16,127 nucleotides of DNA. It comes from Eimeria necatrix (lineage: Eukaryota; Apicomplexa; Conoidasida; Eucoccidiorida; Eimeriidae). The notes under the pieces are model-generated. The model did no database searches and had not been told where the DNA came from. It saw nothing but the letters and a program-made list of their open reading frames with translations. Of the stretch, positions 7,898 to 16,127 are shown one piece after another (the stretch's first letter is position 1; the number at the start of each line of letters is the position of its first letter). The stretch lies in the NCBI RefSeq assembly GCF_000499385.1, contig NW_013654633.1, positions 1 through 16,127 of the forward strand. Direction: 5' to 3'. The translations under genes and the position numbers were made by a program.

Positions 7898-8480
7898 TGC
7901 GGCTAGCTAGCTAGCTAGCTAGCTAGCTAGCGAGCTGATTGGAGCAGCAAATTCTTTGTTGGCTAGCTGTCTAGCTAGCTAGCTATCCAGGCACTTAGTT
8001 AGCTAGCTAGATGGCTGGTTAGCTACCGCAACAGCTAGCTAGCTAGCTGGCTTGGCTAGCTAGCTAGCTAGCTGTTGCAGTAGCTACAACAACAACCAGC
8101 TAGCTAGCTAGCTAGCCAGCCACAGGGGCCTGCAGCTGGCCCAGCAATTGGCTAGCTAAGGGTCCAGTCGGCTTCCTGACAAGTCCGTGGCTAGCTAGCT
8201 GGCTAGCTCCTTAGTTGGTTAATTCGTTGGCTAGCTAGCCAGCTAGCTGATCGGCAACAGCTAGCTAGCCAGCCAGCTAGCTAGCTCACTAGCTATCCGG
8301 CCAGCTAGCCAGCTAGCCAGCTCCTGCTCCTAGCTAGCTGGCCACTGAGCTCAGCTCGCTATGTATCCAGCGCCTGCGCCTGGCTAGCTAGCTAGCTAGC
8401 TAGCTGGCTAGCTAGCTGGCTAGCTAGCTAGCTGGCTAAGCTAGCTAGCTGGTTGGCTAGCTAGCTAGCTAACAGGTGCA
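7898..8480. repeat. Long GCTAGC tetranucleotide array
   Basis: Nearly 600 bp of GCTA/GCCA repeats with short unique interruptions, with no open frame of note. Confidence 0.85.
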
Positions 8481-8959
8481 GAGGATCTATTTTGTCTTTG
8501 CTTTATGTCCCTCGGTTATTCTTTTGCTGTTTTTCGTCTTTTTGTCCTTTTCTATTTTCTCGTTATTTCGCAGCGAGAAAGGCAAAACAGAAGGGGCTTT
8601 GTGAGGGTTTAGGGTTTAGGGTTTAGGGTTTAGGGTTTAGGGTTTAGGGCTTGGGGTTTAGGGTATAGGGTTTTGCGGTGGAAGCGCTTCTGCTTGGGAT
8701 CGAGGGCTGGGCGTTTTAGCGCTCGCAAGCTATAGTTAGGGTTTAGGGTTTAGGGTTTAGGGTTTAGGGTTTAGCAAGGAGGCGGCGCGAAATGTTGGGC
8801 GTCACACGGGGGTGCTCTTGAGTTTTGGAATTAGGGTTTAGGGTTTAGGGTTTAGCTGCCACACATTGGAATTCACTTTTACATTTTTCAGTAAATAATT
8901 GCAAAAAAAACATTGCAAGGTAGCGGCACGAACTTGCTGCTGCTGCTGCCGCTGCCGCC

Positions 8960-9004
<45 letters not shown>

Positions 9005-9148
9005 GTCGGCAGCGCCGCCGCAGCAGCAGCAACGCAGCAGCAGCTGGGCGTTAAAGGCGCTAAACCCTCAGCGCCAAACCCTAAACTTTAAATTGGAGGA
9101 AAGAAGGTACTGCAGTTTGAACCTGACTGGGGTTGCTGCTGCAGCAGT

Positions 9149-9194
<46 letters not shown>

Positions 9195-9326
9195 CCCCAA
9201 CTCTATCGACGGAGAACACCCCCCTTGGGCTCTAATGTCTCCTGCAGTTCTCCAGCAACACTGACCGCCTCTGCTGCCGCAGCAACAGCAGCAGCACGAG
9301 AGACAGGCTGCTGCTGCGACCGCTCG

Positions 9327-9363
<37 letters not shown>

Positions 9364-9454
9364 GAGGTGTCTATACACACCACGGCTACAGACATACCGG
9401 AGGCCTCACTCCTCCCTATTACAGCTGACTTAGACGCGCAGCAAAGCGTCAAGA

Positions 9455-9487
<33 letters not shown>

Positions 9488-9628
9488 TGCTGCAGCTAGT
9501 GCCGCAGCAGCAGGGAACAGCGCAGCCGGCGCAGCGTCAGCTGCAGCAGCTGCAGCAGCTGCAGCAGCCGCAGCGCGAGCTGCTGTCGCGACAGCAGCAC
9601 TACCAGCAGCTGCTGCAGCCGCGGTCGT

Positions 9629-9671
<43 letters not shown>

Positions 9672-9673
9672 CG
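8481..9673 (+). other. Region upstream of the Eps15-like gene: arrays and triplets, possible leader
   Basis: A pyrimidine-rich stretch (8488-8575) leads into TTTAGGG arrays at 8604-8650, 8737-8775 and 8832-8855, then CTG (8936-9003) and CAG runs (9151-9190, 9330-9361, 9457-9486, 9630-9671). Open frames here (for example SIHTTATDIPEASLLPITAD at about 9370) have no recognisable domain and end in stops before 9674. I read it as promoter plus 5' leader; an upstream exon cannot be excluded. Confidence 0.4.
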
Positions 9674-9805
9674 ATGCAGTACCCTCTGCAGCAGCTGCAG
9701 CAGCCGCCGTACCAGTTCGGGCCCTCTCCTGATGCTGCTGATGCTGCAGCATCAATGGGCATGGGGGCCCCTGGCGTGGGGGGCCCCCCCAGCACACTGG
9801 ACTAT

Positions 9806-9843
<38 letters not shown>

Positions 9844-10340
9844 GCAGCAGCAGCAGCTGGCGCTCCCCTTCGACTCCAGCTTCATTTCTGCGGGGGCCCC
9901 CCTAGGGGCCCCCCTTTCTGCGGACCCTTTTGGGTCTTCGTACCCTGCAGCAGCCCCTGAGGGGGCCCCCCCCATGGGGCCCCCTTCCGTTATAGGGGGG
10001 CCCCCAATGGGGGCCCCCTCGATGGGGGCCCCCCCCATGGGGGCCCCCCCCATGGGGGCCCCCCTGGGGGGCCCCCTGGGGGCCCCAGACATGCCCTCAG
10101 CTGCTGCTGCTCCTCCCGTTTTGTCGGATGCTGAAGTCCAGCTTTATGGGCAGCTTTGGCAGGAGGCCCTGGGTACAGGAGACCCGCTGGGGGGCCCCCT
10201 GGGGGGCCCCCTGGGGGGCCCCCAAGAGGAATACCTGGACGGCGCTGCTGCTGCTGCTTTCCTAGAGCGCAGCGGCTTGCCCCAGGAGACGCTGCATGCA
10301 ATTTGGGGCTTGGCAGACACAGCCAACGAGGGCAGGTCCG

Positions 10341-10400
<60 letters not shown>

Positions 10401-10542
10401 GGGTGGAAGCAGCAGGCGCGCGGCTGCTGCGGCTGTTTGCTGCTGCCGCGGGCGGCGCCTGCTGCACCGGGAAAACAGCAGCTGCAGATCCCGAATTTCG
10501 GCAAATAACAAACAAATAAATAATAAATAAATAAATAAATAA

Positions 10543-10586
<44 letters not shown>

Positions 10587-10691
10587 TTATTTATCTGCAG
10601 GCTGGACGCCGTCGCCTTTGCCAGGGCCTGCCGCCTCGTCGCCTACGCGCAGCAAAACCTCCCTATACACCAGGCCTGCGCGCCTGGTGAG

Positions 10692-10735
<44 letters not shown>

Positions 10736-11082
10736 TGGCTCCTGCTGCTGCTGCTGCTGCTGCTGAGGCTGCTGCTGTGGCTGCTGCTGCGGTGGCTGCT
10801 GCTGCTAATGGCTTTGCGCAAGGCCCTGCTGCTTTTTTCCGTGCTGCTGCTGCAGCTGCTGAGGTTAAAGCGCTGCTTTGGGCAGCAAGCTGCTCTTGCT
10901 GCTGCTGCTGCTGCTGCTGCTCCTTTTGCTGCTCATGCTTGAGTTCTTGCTGCTGCTGCTGTCGCTGCCCTTGCTGCGCCCTGCGCCAACCAAAGGCTTA
11001 CCCTGATGAGTTTGAGTGTCCCTGTTCTTGCTGCTGCTGCTGCTGATACTGCTGCTGCTGCTAATACTGCTGCTGCTGCTGA

Positions 11083-11115
<33 letters not shown>

Positions 11116-11202
11116 AGACGCTGCACCTCCACCTGCGCTGCCAAACTTCAGCGTCGCCTCTTCCTGGAGGTCTGGCGGCCCTCCCAGCCGTAAGATTACC
11201 TT

Positions 11203-11237
<35 letters not shown>

Positions 11238-11568
11238 TAGCAGCAGCAGCAGCACCAGCAACTGGGAAAGCAATGCCAGCTGCAGCAGCGGCAATGGCAA
11301 CAGCAGGAGAAGCAGTAGCAACAACAACAGCAGCAGCAGCAGAAGCAGTTGCAAGAGCACTAGCAGCAGCAATAAGAACGACAGTATTGTTCAGAAGCAG
11401 CAGCAGCAGCAGCAACAATAGCAGCAGGAATGGCTGCAGTAGCAATAGCAGCAACAGCAGCAATAGCAGGAGCAGCAGGACCAGCAGCAATCGAAGCAGC
11501 AGTATCAGTAGCAGTCGCAGCAGCAACAAAATTGGCCAACTGTGGCAGCAACAGCAGCAACAACGCGG

Positions 11569-11599
<31 letters not shown>

Positions 11600-11733
11600 G
11601 GTCTGTTTGTGTCCGCAAAAGGAGCAGCAGAAGAAGCTGCAGCAGCAGCAGGCGCTGCAGCAGCAGCAGCGCGAGGCGCAGAAGCATGGCGTGCGCACTG
11701 TGTGTGTGCGCAGCGTTTGTCTCGAGCTCGTCG

Positions 11734-11777
<44 letters not shown>

Positions 11778-12087
11778 AGTGTCCTACGCTCCCAGCGCCG
11801 AAGAGCTGCAGCAATACTTGGCCCTTTTTGCTGCTAATGACCCCCAGGGGGGGGCCGGGCTGCTGGGGGGCACAGAGCTGCGGCCGCTGCTTGCTGCTTC
11901 GGGGCTTCCTGCTGCTGATCTTGCTGCAGCATGGGCAGCAGCAGATGCTGACGGCGACGGCTGCCTCTCTTGCTTCGAGTTTGCTGCAGCAATGTCTTTA
12001 GCAGCAAAACGCAGACAGGGGGCCCCCATTCCTTTGCTGCTGCCGCCGGAGCTGCAGCCTCAAGCGCTGCAGCAGCAGCACAGGAGG

Positions 12088-12122
<35 letters not shown>

Positions 12123-12212
12123 AGTGCAGCAGCAGCAGCAGCAGCAGGCGCAGCCGGATTGGGGCGCAGGGTTTGACGCCTTCGGAGATACCACGGATGC
12201 CAGCGGAGGGCC

Positions 12213-12262
<50 letters not shown>

Positions 12263-12569
12263 AAGATAGCCCCGAAGCAAACAAAGACAGCAGCAAACGG
12301 AAGCCCCGCAGCACGTCTCCCCGCAGCAGCAGCAGCAAATCCAAAAGCAAGGCCAGGGCCCACAGCAGCAGCGACGACGAGGCAGCAGCAGAGGGCCAGC
12401 GGGGCGCTCGCAGCAGCAGCAGCAAACGGAAGGAGCAGCGGAAGCAGCAGCGGCAGCAGCAGCAGGAGGCGCAGCAGCAGCAGCAGCAGCAGCAGGATGA
12501 AGAAGACGCGGAACTCAACGCGTCCTGGGGCAGAGACAAAGACTGGGAGTCCTCTGGCGACGAATTTGG

Positions 12570-12613
<44 letters not shown>

Positions 12614-12744
12614 TGCTGCAGCAGCAGCTCGAGCAGCACCTCGGCCAGCAGCAGCTAAGGTCCCGCAGCTACGAATACCCAGACGAAGATGACCAGTTCT
12701 CTCTAGACATATCCACCCCACTGCAGCAGCAGCAGCGGCGCCGC

Positions 12745-12788
<44 letters not shown>

Positions 12789-13576
12789 CAGGAATGGCCT
12801 GCATGAAGGGGGAAGGGAAACAGCAGACTCAGCAGTGGCGCTGCTGGAGAGTGTCGTTGAGGTAAGCCGCTGCATTGATCTTTAGGGTTTAGGGTTTAGG
12901 GTTTAGGGTTTAGGGTTTAGGGTTTAGGGTTTAGGGTTTAGGGTTTAGGGTTTAGGGTTTAGGGTTTAGGGTTTAGGGTTTTAGGGTTTAGGGTTTAGGG
13001 TTTAGGGTTTAGGGTTTAGCGCGTATGGGGTTTGGAATTTGGGGTTTAGGGCCCTGGCAGCCAAATGCCGCATTACACTAGGGTTTGGGATTTGGGGCTC
13101 GGAACTGAAAAGTTTACAGGGCTCAGGGTTTAGGGTTTAGGGTTTAGGGTTTAGGGTTTAGGGTTTAGGGTTTAGGGTTTAGGGTTTGGGGCTTACGGTT
13201 GCGGGTTTAGGAGTTGGGTTAAGGGCTTGGGGTTTAGGGTTTAGAGTTTAGGGTTCAGGGTTTGGGGCTTAAGGTTGCGGGTTCAGGAGTTGGGCTAAGG
13301 GTTTAGGGTTTAGGGTTTAGGGTTTAGGGTTTAGGGTTTAGGGTTTAGGTGTGTCTCAGTGCGACAAGCGTCTGGCGACGCTGATGGGGGTGGAGGTGGA
13401 CCTTGCTGCTGACGAGCTGCTGCAGCTGCGCTCAGTTGCTGCTGCACTGCAGCGGCAGCTAATAACGGAGAAGCAGCAGCTAGCAGCAGCAATTGACAGA
13501 AGAAAGGAATTCGAAGCTTTGCTGCAGCGCGAGCGGATCCGGCTGGAAAAGCTGCAGGAGGCGAGGAGATCGGTAA

Positions 13577-13626
<50 letters not shown>

Positions 13627-13746
13627 TGTGGCCCAAGTTGCTGCTGCTGCTGCTGCTGCTGTGCTTCATGTTGCTGCTGCTGCTGCTGCTACTGCTGCTG
13701 TGCTTCATGTTGCTGCTGCTGCTGCTGCTGCTGCTGCAGTGCTTCA

Positions 13747-13778
<32 letters not shown>

Positions 13779-14399
13779 TGCTTCATGTTGCTGCTGCTGC
13801 TGCTGCTGGTGGAGCCCAAGTTGCTGCTGTTGCTACTGCTGCGGTGGTCAAAGCTACCGTTGCTGCTCTCGTCGCTGCTGCTGCTGCTGCTGCTGCGGCG
13901 GAGCCGGCACTGCTGCTGCTGCTGCTGCTGCATCTGCATCTGCTGCTGGTGCTTCTGCTGCTGCTGCGGCTTCTGCCTGCGGCACGAGCTCTGAGCCCGC
14001 GCAGTGCCCGTTCTCTCCGGGATGCGCCAAACGCTAAACCCTTAACCCTAAACCCTCGCTGCTGCTGCTTCAGCTCGAAATGGAACGCATTGGGGCCCAC
14101 AGAGACATTCAACATTATCAAGAAGAGCTGCTGTTTTTGAAGCAGCAAGTAGCAGCAGCAGAAGCAGACCTGCGCTCCCTTGCAGACGCAGCAGACGCCA
14201 CGCGCATGCAGCAGCAGCAGCAGCAGCAGCAGCTCGAAGCACTCGACTCCGAAAGAAGGTGCGTCCTGCTGCTGCTGCTGCCGCTGCTGTGCACGCTGCT
14301 GCTGCTGCTGCTGCCGCTGCTGTGCACGCTGCTGCTGCTGCTGCTGCTGAGGCTGAAGGCTATAATATGCAAGTTTCAGACTGCTCCAGTAGCGCATGG

Positions 14400-14446
<47 letters not shown>

Positions 14447-14546
14447 GTGGTTTCGTGCCTCTTTCAGGATAGCAGTGGAGACACTTAAATCTGAGAAAGA
14501 TCTTCTCGCCAAGGAGGAGAGAGAAATCGAGGAAATGAAAGTACTT

Positions 14547-14622
<76 letters not shown>

Positions 14623-15325
14623 GACTGTCGCGCTGCTGCAGCAGATGCTGCGGCAGCATGTGGTGCTGCTGCTGCTGCGGCTGTTGCTGCTGTTATTGGA
14701 GCAGCAGCAGCAGCTGCTGCTGCTGCCTACGTAAAGGCTTCAAGGAAGCAGGCTGCTAGCTGCGTTTTTGTGCTTGAGGTCAAGGGCTAAGGAGCTAAAA
14801 TTTAGGGTTTAGGGTTTAGGGTTTAGGGTTTCAAATACAAGTTATAGGGTTTAGGGTTTAGGGTTTTCGCGTTGAGTCTTCTTGCGAGTGCTGCAGCTGC
14901 TGCTGCAGCGCCTACGGCGCGAGAAGACAGATGGGCAGTCGCAGCACGCAGTGCTGCAGGAGAAGCTTCGGCAGGTTGGCTAGGGTTTAGGGTTTAGGGT
15001 TTAGGGTTTAGGGTTTAGGGTTTGGGGTTTGGGGTTTACGGATCTGGGGCTAGACAGTGCTGGGAGTTGTGCGCGCCGCCAAAGCGTTTCGGCTGCGGGT
15101 TTGTGCGTGCGATGCCAGGTCATTAGGATTTAGGGTTTAGGGTTTAGGGTTTAGGGTTTAGGGTTTAGGGTTTAGGGTTTGAGCGCAGACCGAGCACGAC
15201 GTGGTGCTGCAGCGCGCAGCTCTGGACTCGGCGCACACGGAAGCAATTTCGACGCTGCAGCAAAGAGTGCAGCAGCAGCAGCAGAAGCAAAAGCTGCTTT
15301 CAGAGTTGAATCAGCACACCCAGGT

Positions 15326-15356
<31 letters not shown>

Positions 15357-15780
15357 AGTTGTTGCTGCGCTGCTGCAGTTGCTGCTGCTGAACCCAGTGG
15401 CGCTGCCGTAGCAGCAGAGTGTGCGCTTTACGCTCAGGGCTAAGAGTCTGGGTTTTAGGGTTTAGGGTTTAGGGTTTAGGGTTTAGGGTTTAGGGTTTAG
15501 GGTTTAGGGTTTGTTGTACTCTCAGGAGACATGGGCAGCGCAGCGCATGCGCGCTTTAGAGGGGCCCCACGGGCCTGGGGGCCCCCGTGGGCTGACGTCT
15601 GCTGCTGCTGTTGCTTCTGCTCCTGCTGTTGTTGTTGCTGCTGCTGCTGCTGGCTGGATTGCTGCTGCTGATGCGGACGGTGCTTTCTATTTTGCCCGAG
15701 CTGCAGATCGGGCTGCTGCTGCTGCTGCTGCTGCTGCTTGAGCTGCTGCTGCTGATGCGGATGGCGCTTTTCCATTGTGC

Positions 15781-15819
<39 letters not shown>

Positions 15820-16041
15820 AGGACACGGCCCCGCCCCCTGCAAACTGGAGAACGTTCAAGACCCCCACTGCTGCTGACTTGCTGCTGCCCCGCGGCGGAG
15901 CAGCAGCAGCAGCAGCAACACTTGGAATTACAGATTTTGCTGCTGGTGCTGCTGCTGCTGCTGACGACAGCAGAGACCTCAGGAGACACTTGGAAGGCCT
16001 TTCCATCGACAGCGTCAAGAGCGATACGGCCTTCGTATGCT

Positions 16042-16127
<86 letters not shown>
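9674..16127 (+). CDS. Eps15-like EH-domain endocytic adaptor (multi-exon, 3' partial)
   Basis: Exons whose phases agree: 9674-10335, 10601-10686, 11780-12861, 13360-13572, 14074-14258, 14468-14540, 14897-14974, 15189-15323, 15526-about 15609 and 15822-16034; the gene runs off the right edge. The order is a Gln/Gly/Pro-rich N-terminus with GAPPM repeats, EH domain 1 (about residues 148-249), EH domain 2 (about 250-345), a Gln/Ala/Ser/Lys linker, then coiled-coil segments over exons 4-8. EH domains bind NPF motifs of endocytic partners; Eps15 acts at clathrin-type coats, and in Plasmodium and Toxoplasma it sits with Kelch13 at the cytostome or micropore. That role is inferred from family. The ATG at 9674 is chosen because the frame is continuous into EH1; upstream frame sequence is only poly-Ser. 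The exon 9 donor is unclear: GT sites at 15587 and 15597 are in the wrong phase for exon 10, and those at 15610 and beyond are weak. Confidence 0.8.
9895..10090 (+). repeat. GGGGCCCC / GAPPM tandem repeats in Eps15-like exon 1
   Basis: Units of about 18 bp (ATGGGGGCCCCCCCC) encode Met-Gly-Ala-Pro-Pro, followed by GGPLGA. Numerous GGGCCCC palindromes result. The frame stays open, which supports translation. Confidence 0.85.
10119..10686 (+). other. EH domain 1, split by an intron at 10336-10600
   Basis: The first part reads LSDAEVQLYGQLWQEALG, then GLPQETLHAIWGLADTANEG, and after splicing (AG|GTCCGT to CTGCAG) RLDAVAFARACRLVAYAQ. This is the EH order: helix, S-G-L-P-x-x-x-L-x-x-I-W-x-L-A-D, loop, L-D-x-x-x-F, and A-x-R-L-x-A-x-A-Q. 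The ligand-pocket Trp is kept. The second EF-hand loop ends in Ala where Glu is usual, so calcium binding there is doubtful. A tandem GGPL insert (10186-10220) sits in the first helix-loop-helix region. Confidence 0.85.
10512..10595. repeat. AATA/TATT inverted repeat (hairpin) in the first Eps15-like intron
   Basis: An AAAT array (10512-10549) runs directly into a TTTA array (10550-10593). The irregular unit near the outer end of the left arm (AATAATAAAT) is mirrored near the outer end of the right arm (ATTTATTATT), giving arms of about 38 bp with virtually no loop. It ends 6 bases before the CTGCAG acceptor. Confidence 0.9.
10687..11779 (+). other. Intron 2 of the Eps15-like gene (1.1 kb of degenerate triplets)
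   Basis: Donor GTGAGT at 10687 and acceptor CTGCAG at 11774-11779 join EH1 to EH2 through a split GTG codon. Inside are CTG tracts (10690-10735, 10900-10922, 11090-11113), GATACTGCTGCTGCTGCT-type units (11043-11110), variant CAG tracts (11200-11690) and a CTG run before the acceptor. Long Ala- or Ser-rich frames here are intronic. Confidence 0.75.
11780..12060 (+). other. EH domain 2 with canonical calcium loop
   Basis: Encodes PSAEELQQYLALFAANDP, LLAASGLPAADLAAAW and DADGDGCLSCFE, then FAAAMSLAAKRRQG. Trp301 fits the EH pocket Trp and residues 305-316 form a textbook EF-hand loop (Asp 1, 3 and 5, Gly 6, Leu 8, Glu 12). The exon joins exon 2 through a split GTG codon, which also shows that 10687-11779 is a single intron. 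Confidence 0.88.
12061..12861 (+). other. Low-complexity linker of the Eps15-like protein
   Basis: Gln tracts, Ala/Glu repeats, a basic Ser/Lys/Arg segment (KRKPRSTSPRSSSSKSKSKA), another Gln block, an acidic piece (NASWGRDKDWESSGDEFGEQ) and a final segment ending in SAVALLESVVE before the donor GTAAGC at 12862. Two Trp-containing acidic spots, DWGAGFDAFGD at about 12158 and WESSGDEFGE at about 12545, could be short linear motifs of the kind found in endocytic adaptors; this is inference. Confidence 0.6.
12882..13019. repeat. Longest TTTAGGG array of the window (about 19-20 units)
   Basis: Nearly perfect 7-bp units with one extra T at about 12980, in the intron between Eps15-like exons 3 and 4. 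Confidence 0.92.
13125..13347. repeat. TTTAGGG arrays with a diverged 76-bp tandem duplication
   Basis: Arrays at 13125-13188 and 13297-13347 flank two diverged copies (13185-13232 and 13261-13308) of a segment with GGGGCTTACGGTTGCGGG; the second copy has small substitutions. Confidence 0.75.
13661..13816. repeat. 39-bp minisatellite, four copies
   Basis: GTGCTTCATGTTGCTG starts at 13661, 13700, 13739 and 13778, exactly 39 bp apart, with the rest of each unit made of CTG triplets. It lies in the intron between Eps15-like exons 4 and 5. Confidence 0.9.
14262..14347. repeat. 33-bp CTG-variant repeat, two copies
   Basis: GCCGCTGCTGTGCACGCTG recurs 33 bp apart (GTGCAC at 14289 and 14322) within the intron after Eps15-like exon 5. 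Confidence 0.8.
14541..14896 (+). other. Intron after Eps15-like exon 6
   Basis: Donor GTACTT at 14541, a CTG run of about 20 units (14563-14621), CTG/CAG variants, TTTAGGG arrays (14802-14830, 14845-14866) and acceptor GCTGCAG at 14890-14896. Confidence 0.65.
14983..15180. repeat. TTTAGGG arrays between Eps15-like exons 7 and 8
   Basis: Units at 14983-15038 and 15128-15180 flank a 90-bp unique spacer. The intron begins GTTGGCTAGGGTTTAGGG, so the array begins 8 bases after the splice site. Confidence 0.85.
15453..15513. repeat. TTTAGGG array before Eps15-like exon 9
   Basis: About 8-9 perfect units, ending 12 bases before the CTCTCAG acceptor. Confidence 0.88.
15647..15800. repeat. 84-bp imperfect tandem duplication
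   Basis: GCTGATGCGGACGGTGCTTT at about 15668 recurs as GCTGATGCGGATGGCGCTTT at about 15752, followed by similar sequence (CTATTTTGCCCG and TCCATTGTGCCG). In one frame both copies encode DADGAF. Confidence 0.75.
15822..16034 (+). other. Exon 10 of the Eps15-like gene
   Basis: Starts after a CTG run ending in GCAG and ends before the donor GTATGC at 16035. It encodes 71 codons including PPPANWRTFKTPTAADLLLP, GITDFAAG and DDSRDLRRHLEGLSIDSVKS. The sequence is non-repetitive apart from two short Ala tracts and is not a shadow of a repeat. Linkage to the Eps15-like gene rests on strand, spacing and phase 0; the frame agrees with exon 8, but the junction with exon 9 is unresolved. Confidence 0.6.
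16044..16127. repeat. CTG run at the right edge
   Basis: CTG triplets with a single CTA interruption at about 16073 run to the end of the window, inside the intron after Eps15-like exon 10. Confidence 0.9.

Larger units (their letters stand above)
13360..15323 (+). other. Coiled-coil region of the Eps15-like protein (exons 4-8)
   Basis: Exon 4 (13360-13572) reads ELLQLRSVAAALQRQLITEK, then EFEALLQRERIRLEKLQEAR; exon 5 (14074-14258) HYQEELLFLKQQVAAAEADL; exon 6 (14468-14540) TLKSEKDLLAKEEREIEEMK; exon 7 (14897-14974) LLQRLRREKTDGQSQ; exon 8 (15189-15323) HDVVLQRAALDSAHTEAIST followed by QQRVQQQQQKQKLLSELNQH. All are helix-forming, charged and Leu-periodic, and all join in phase. Eps15 proteins oligomerise through such a central coiled coil. 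Confidence 0.75.

Noticed and set aside
9367..9630. 87-codon Gln-rich frame upstream of the Eps15-like gene as a separate gene
   Set aside because: No domain, ends in a stop before the proposed start, and most of it is CAG repeat; at best an upstream leader frame.
11006..11770. Long Ala/Ser-rich + strand frame and matching minus-strand frames
   Set aside because: Exons 2 and 3 of the Eps15-like gene join precisely across this stretch through a split GTG codon, so it is intron; the frames are degenerate CAG variants without domains.
11998..12639. Minus-strand Leu-rich frame
   Set aside because: It is the mirror of the CAG-rich exon 3 of the Eps15-like gene.
12882..13347. A true chromosome end
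   Set aside because: Coding exons of the same gene continue on both sides of this and all other TTTAGGG arrays, so these are internal telomere-like repeats.
13661..13816. CRISPR-like array
   Set aside because: Repeats at a 39-bp period have no unique spacers; the remainder is CTG triplets, and the organism is eukaryotic.
13331..13939. Minus-strand Ser-rich open frame with MKHSSSSSS repeats
   Set aside because: It is the reverse reading of the 39-bp intronic minisatellite and of + strand exon 4 with its supported splice sites.

Overview
This is a eukaryotic window dominated by repeats, and it looks like an Eimeria (apicomplexan, coccidian) chromosome in its repeat-rich state. Three things point that way: very many CAG/CTG triplet runs that encode homopolymers of Gln, Ala and Ser inside exons (the homopolymeric amino-acid repeats typical of Eimeria); dozens of internal telomere-like TTTAGGG/CCCTAAA arrays; and split genes with GT-AG introns stuffed with the same repeats. 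Most long open frames (poly-Cys, poly-Leu, poly-Ala) are repeat artefacts. The real coding content is a set of short exons between the repeats, recovered here by joining unique-sequence islands at splice sites of matching phase. The species is not determined.

Gene 1 (about 91-3985, + strand, 5' end outside the window) is a MATH-BTB protein resembling SPOP, the Cullin-3 substrate adaptor. It has a MATH half-domain, a BTB domain split between two exons, a BACK-like helical part and a long low-complexity tail. Gene 2 (5040-6910, +) is a small four-exon gene for a CDGSH (NEET family) iron-sulfur protein with a predicted C-terminal membrane anchor. Its exons are tiny islands between telomere-like arrays. 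Gene 3 (9674 to beyond the right edge, +) is an Eps15-like endocytic adaptor with two EH domains, a low-complexity linker and a long coiled coil spread over many small exons. In apicomplexans Eps15 belongs to the Kelch13/micropore endocytosis machinery.

Between and inside the genes lie GCTAGC-type tetranucleotide arrays (968-1300, 1810-1940, 6907-7280, 7898-8480), an exact 183-bp tandem duplication inside the first of these, an A-rich purine tract (7618-7770), an AATA/TATT inverted repeat forming most of an intron (10512-10595), a 39-bp minisatellite (13661-13816), and telomere-like arrays that mostly run TTTAGGG on the + strand but flip to CCCTAAA at several points. Region 4130-5039 holds only short, unassigned open stretches. 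Region 7280-9673 holds repeats and no gene I can support.

The three genes have no obvious joint pathway. What unites the window is the architecture: repeats sit directly against splice junctions, triplets read mainly CAG in exons and mainly CTG in introns, and folded domains are interrupted by homopolymers. Exon calls rest on phase-consistent splicing and motif recognition by eye; no alignment or transcript data were available.
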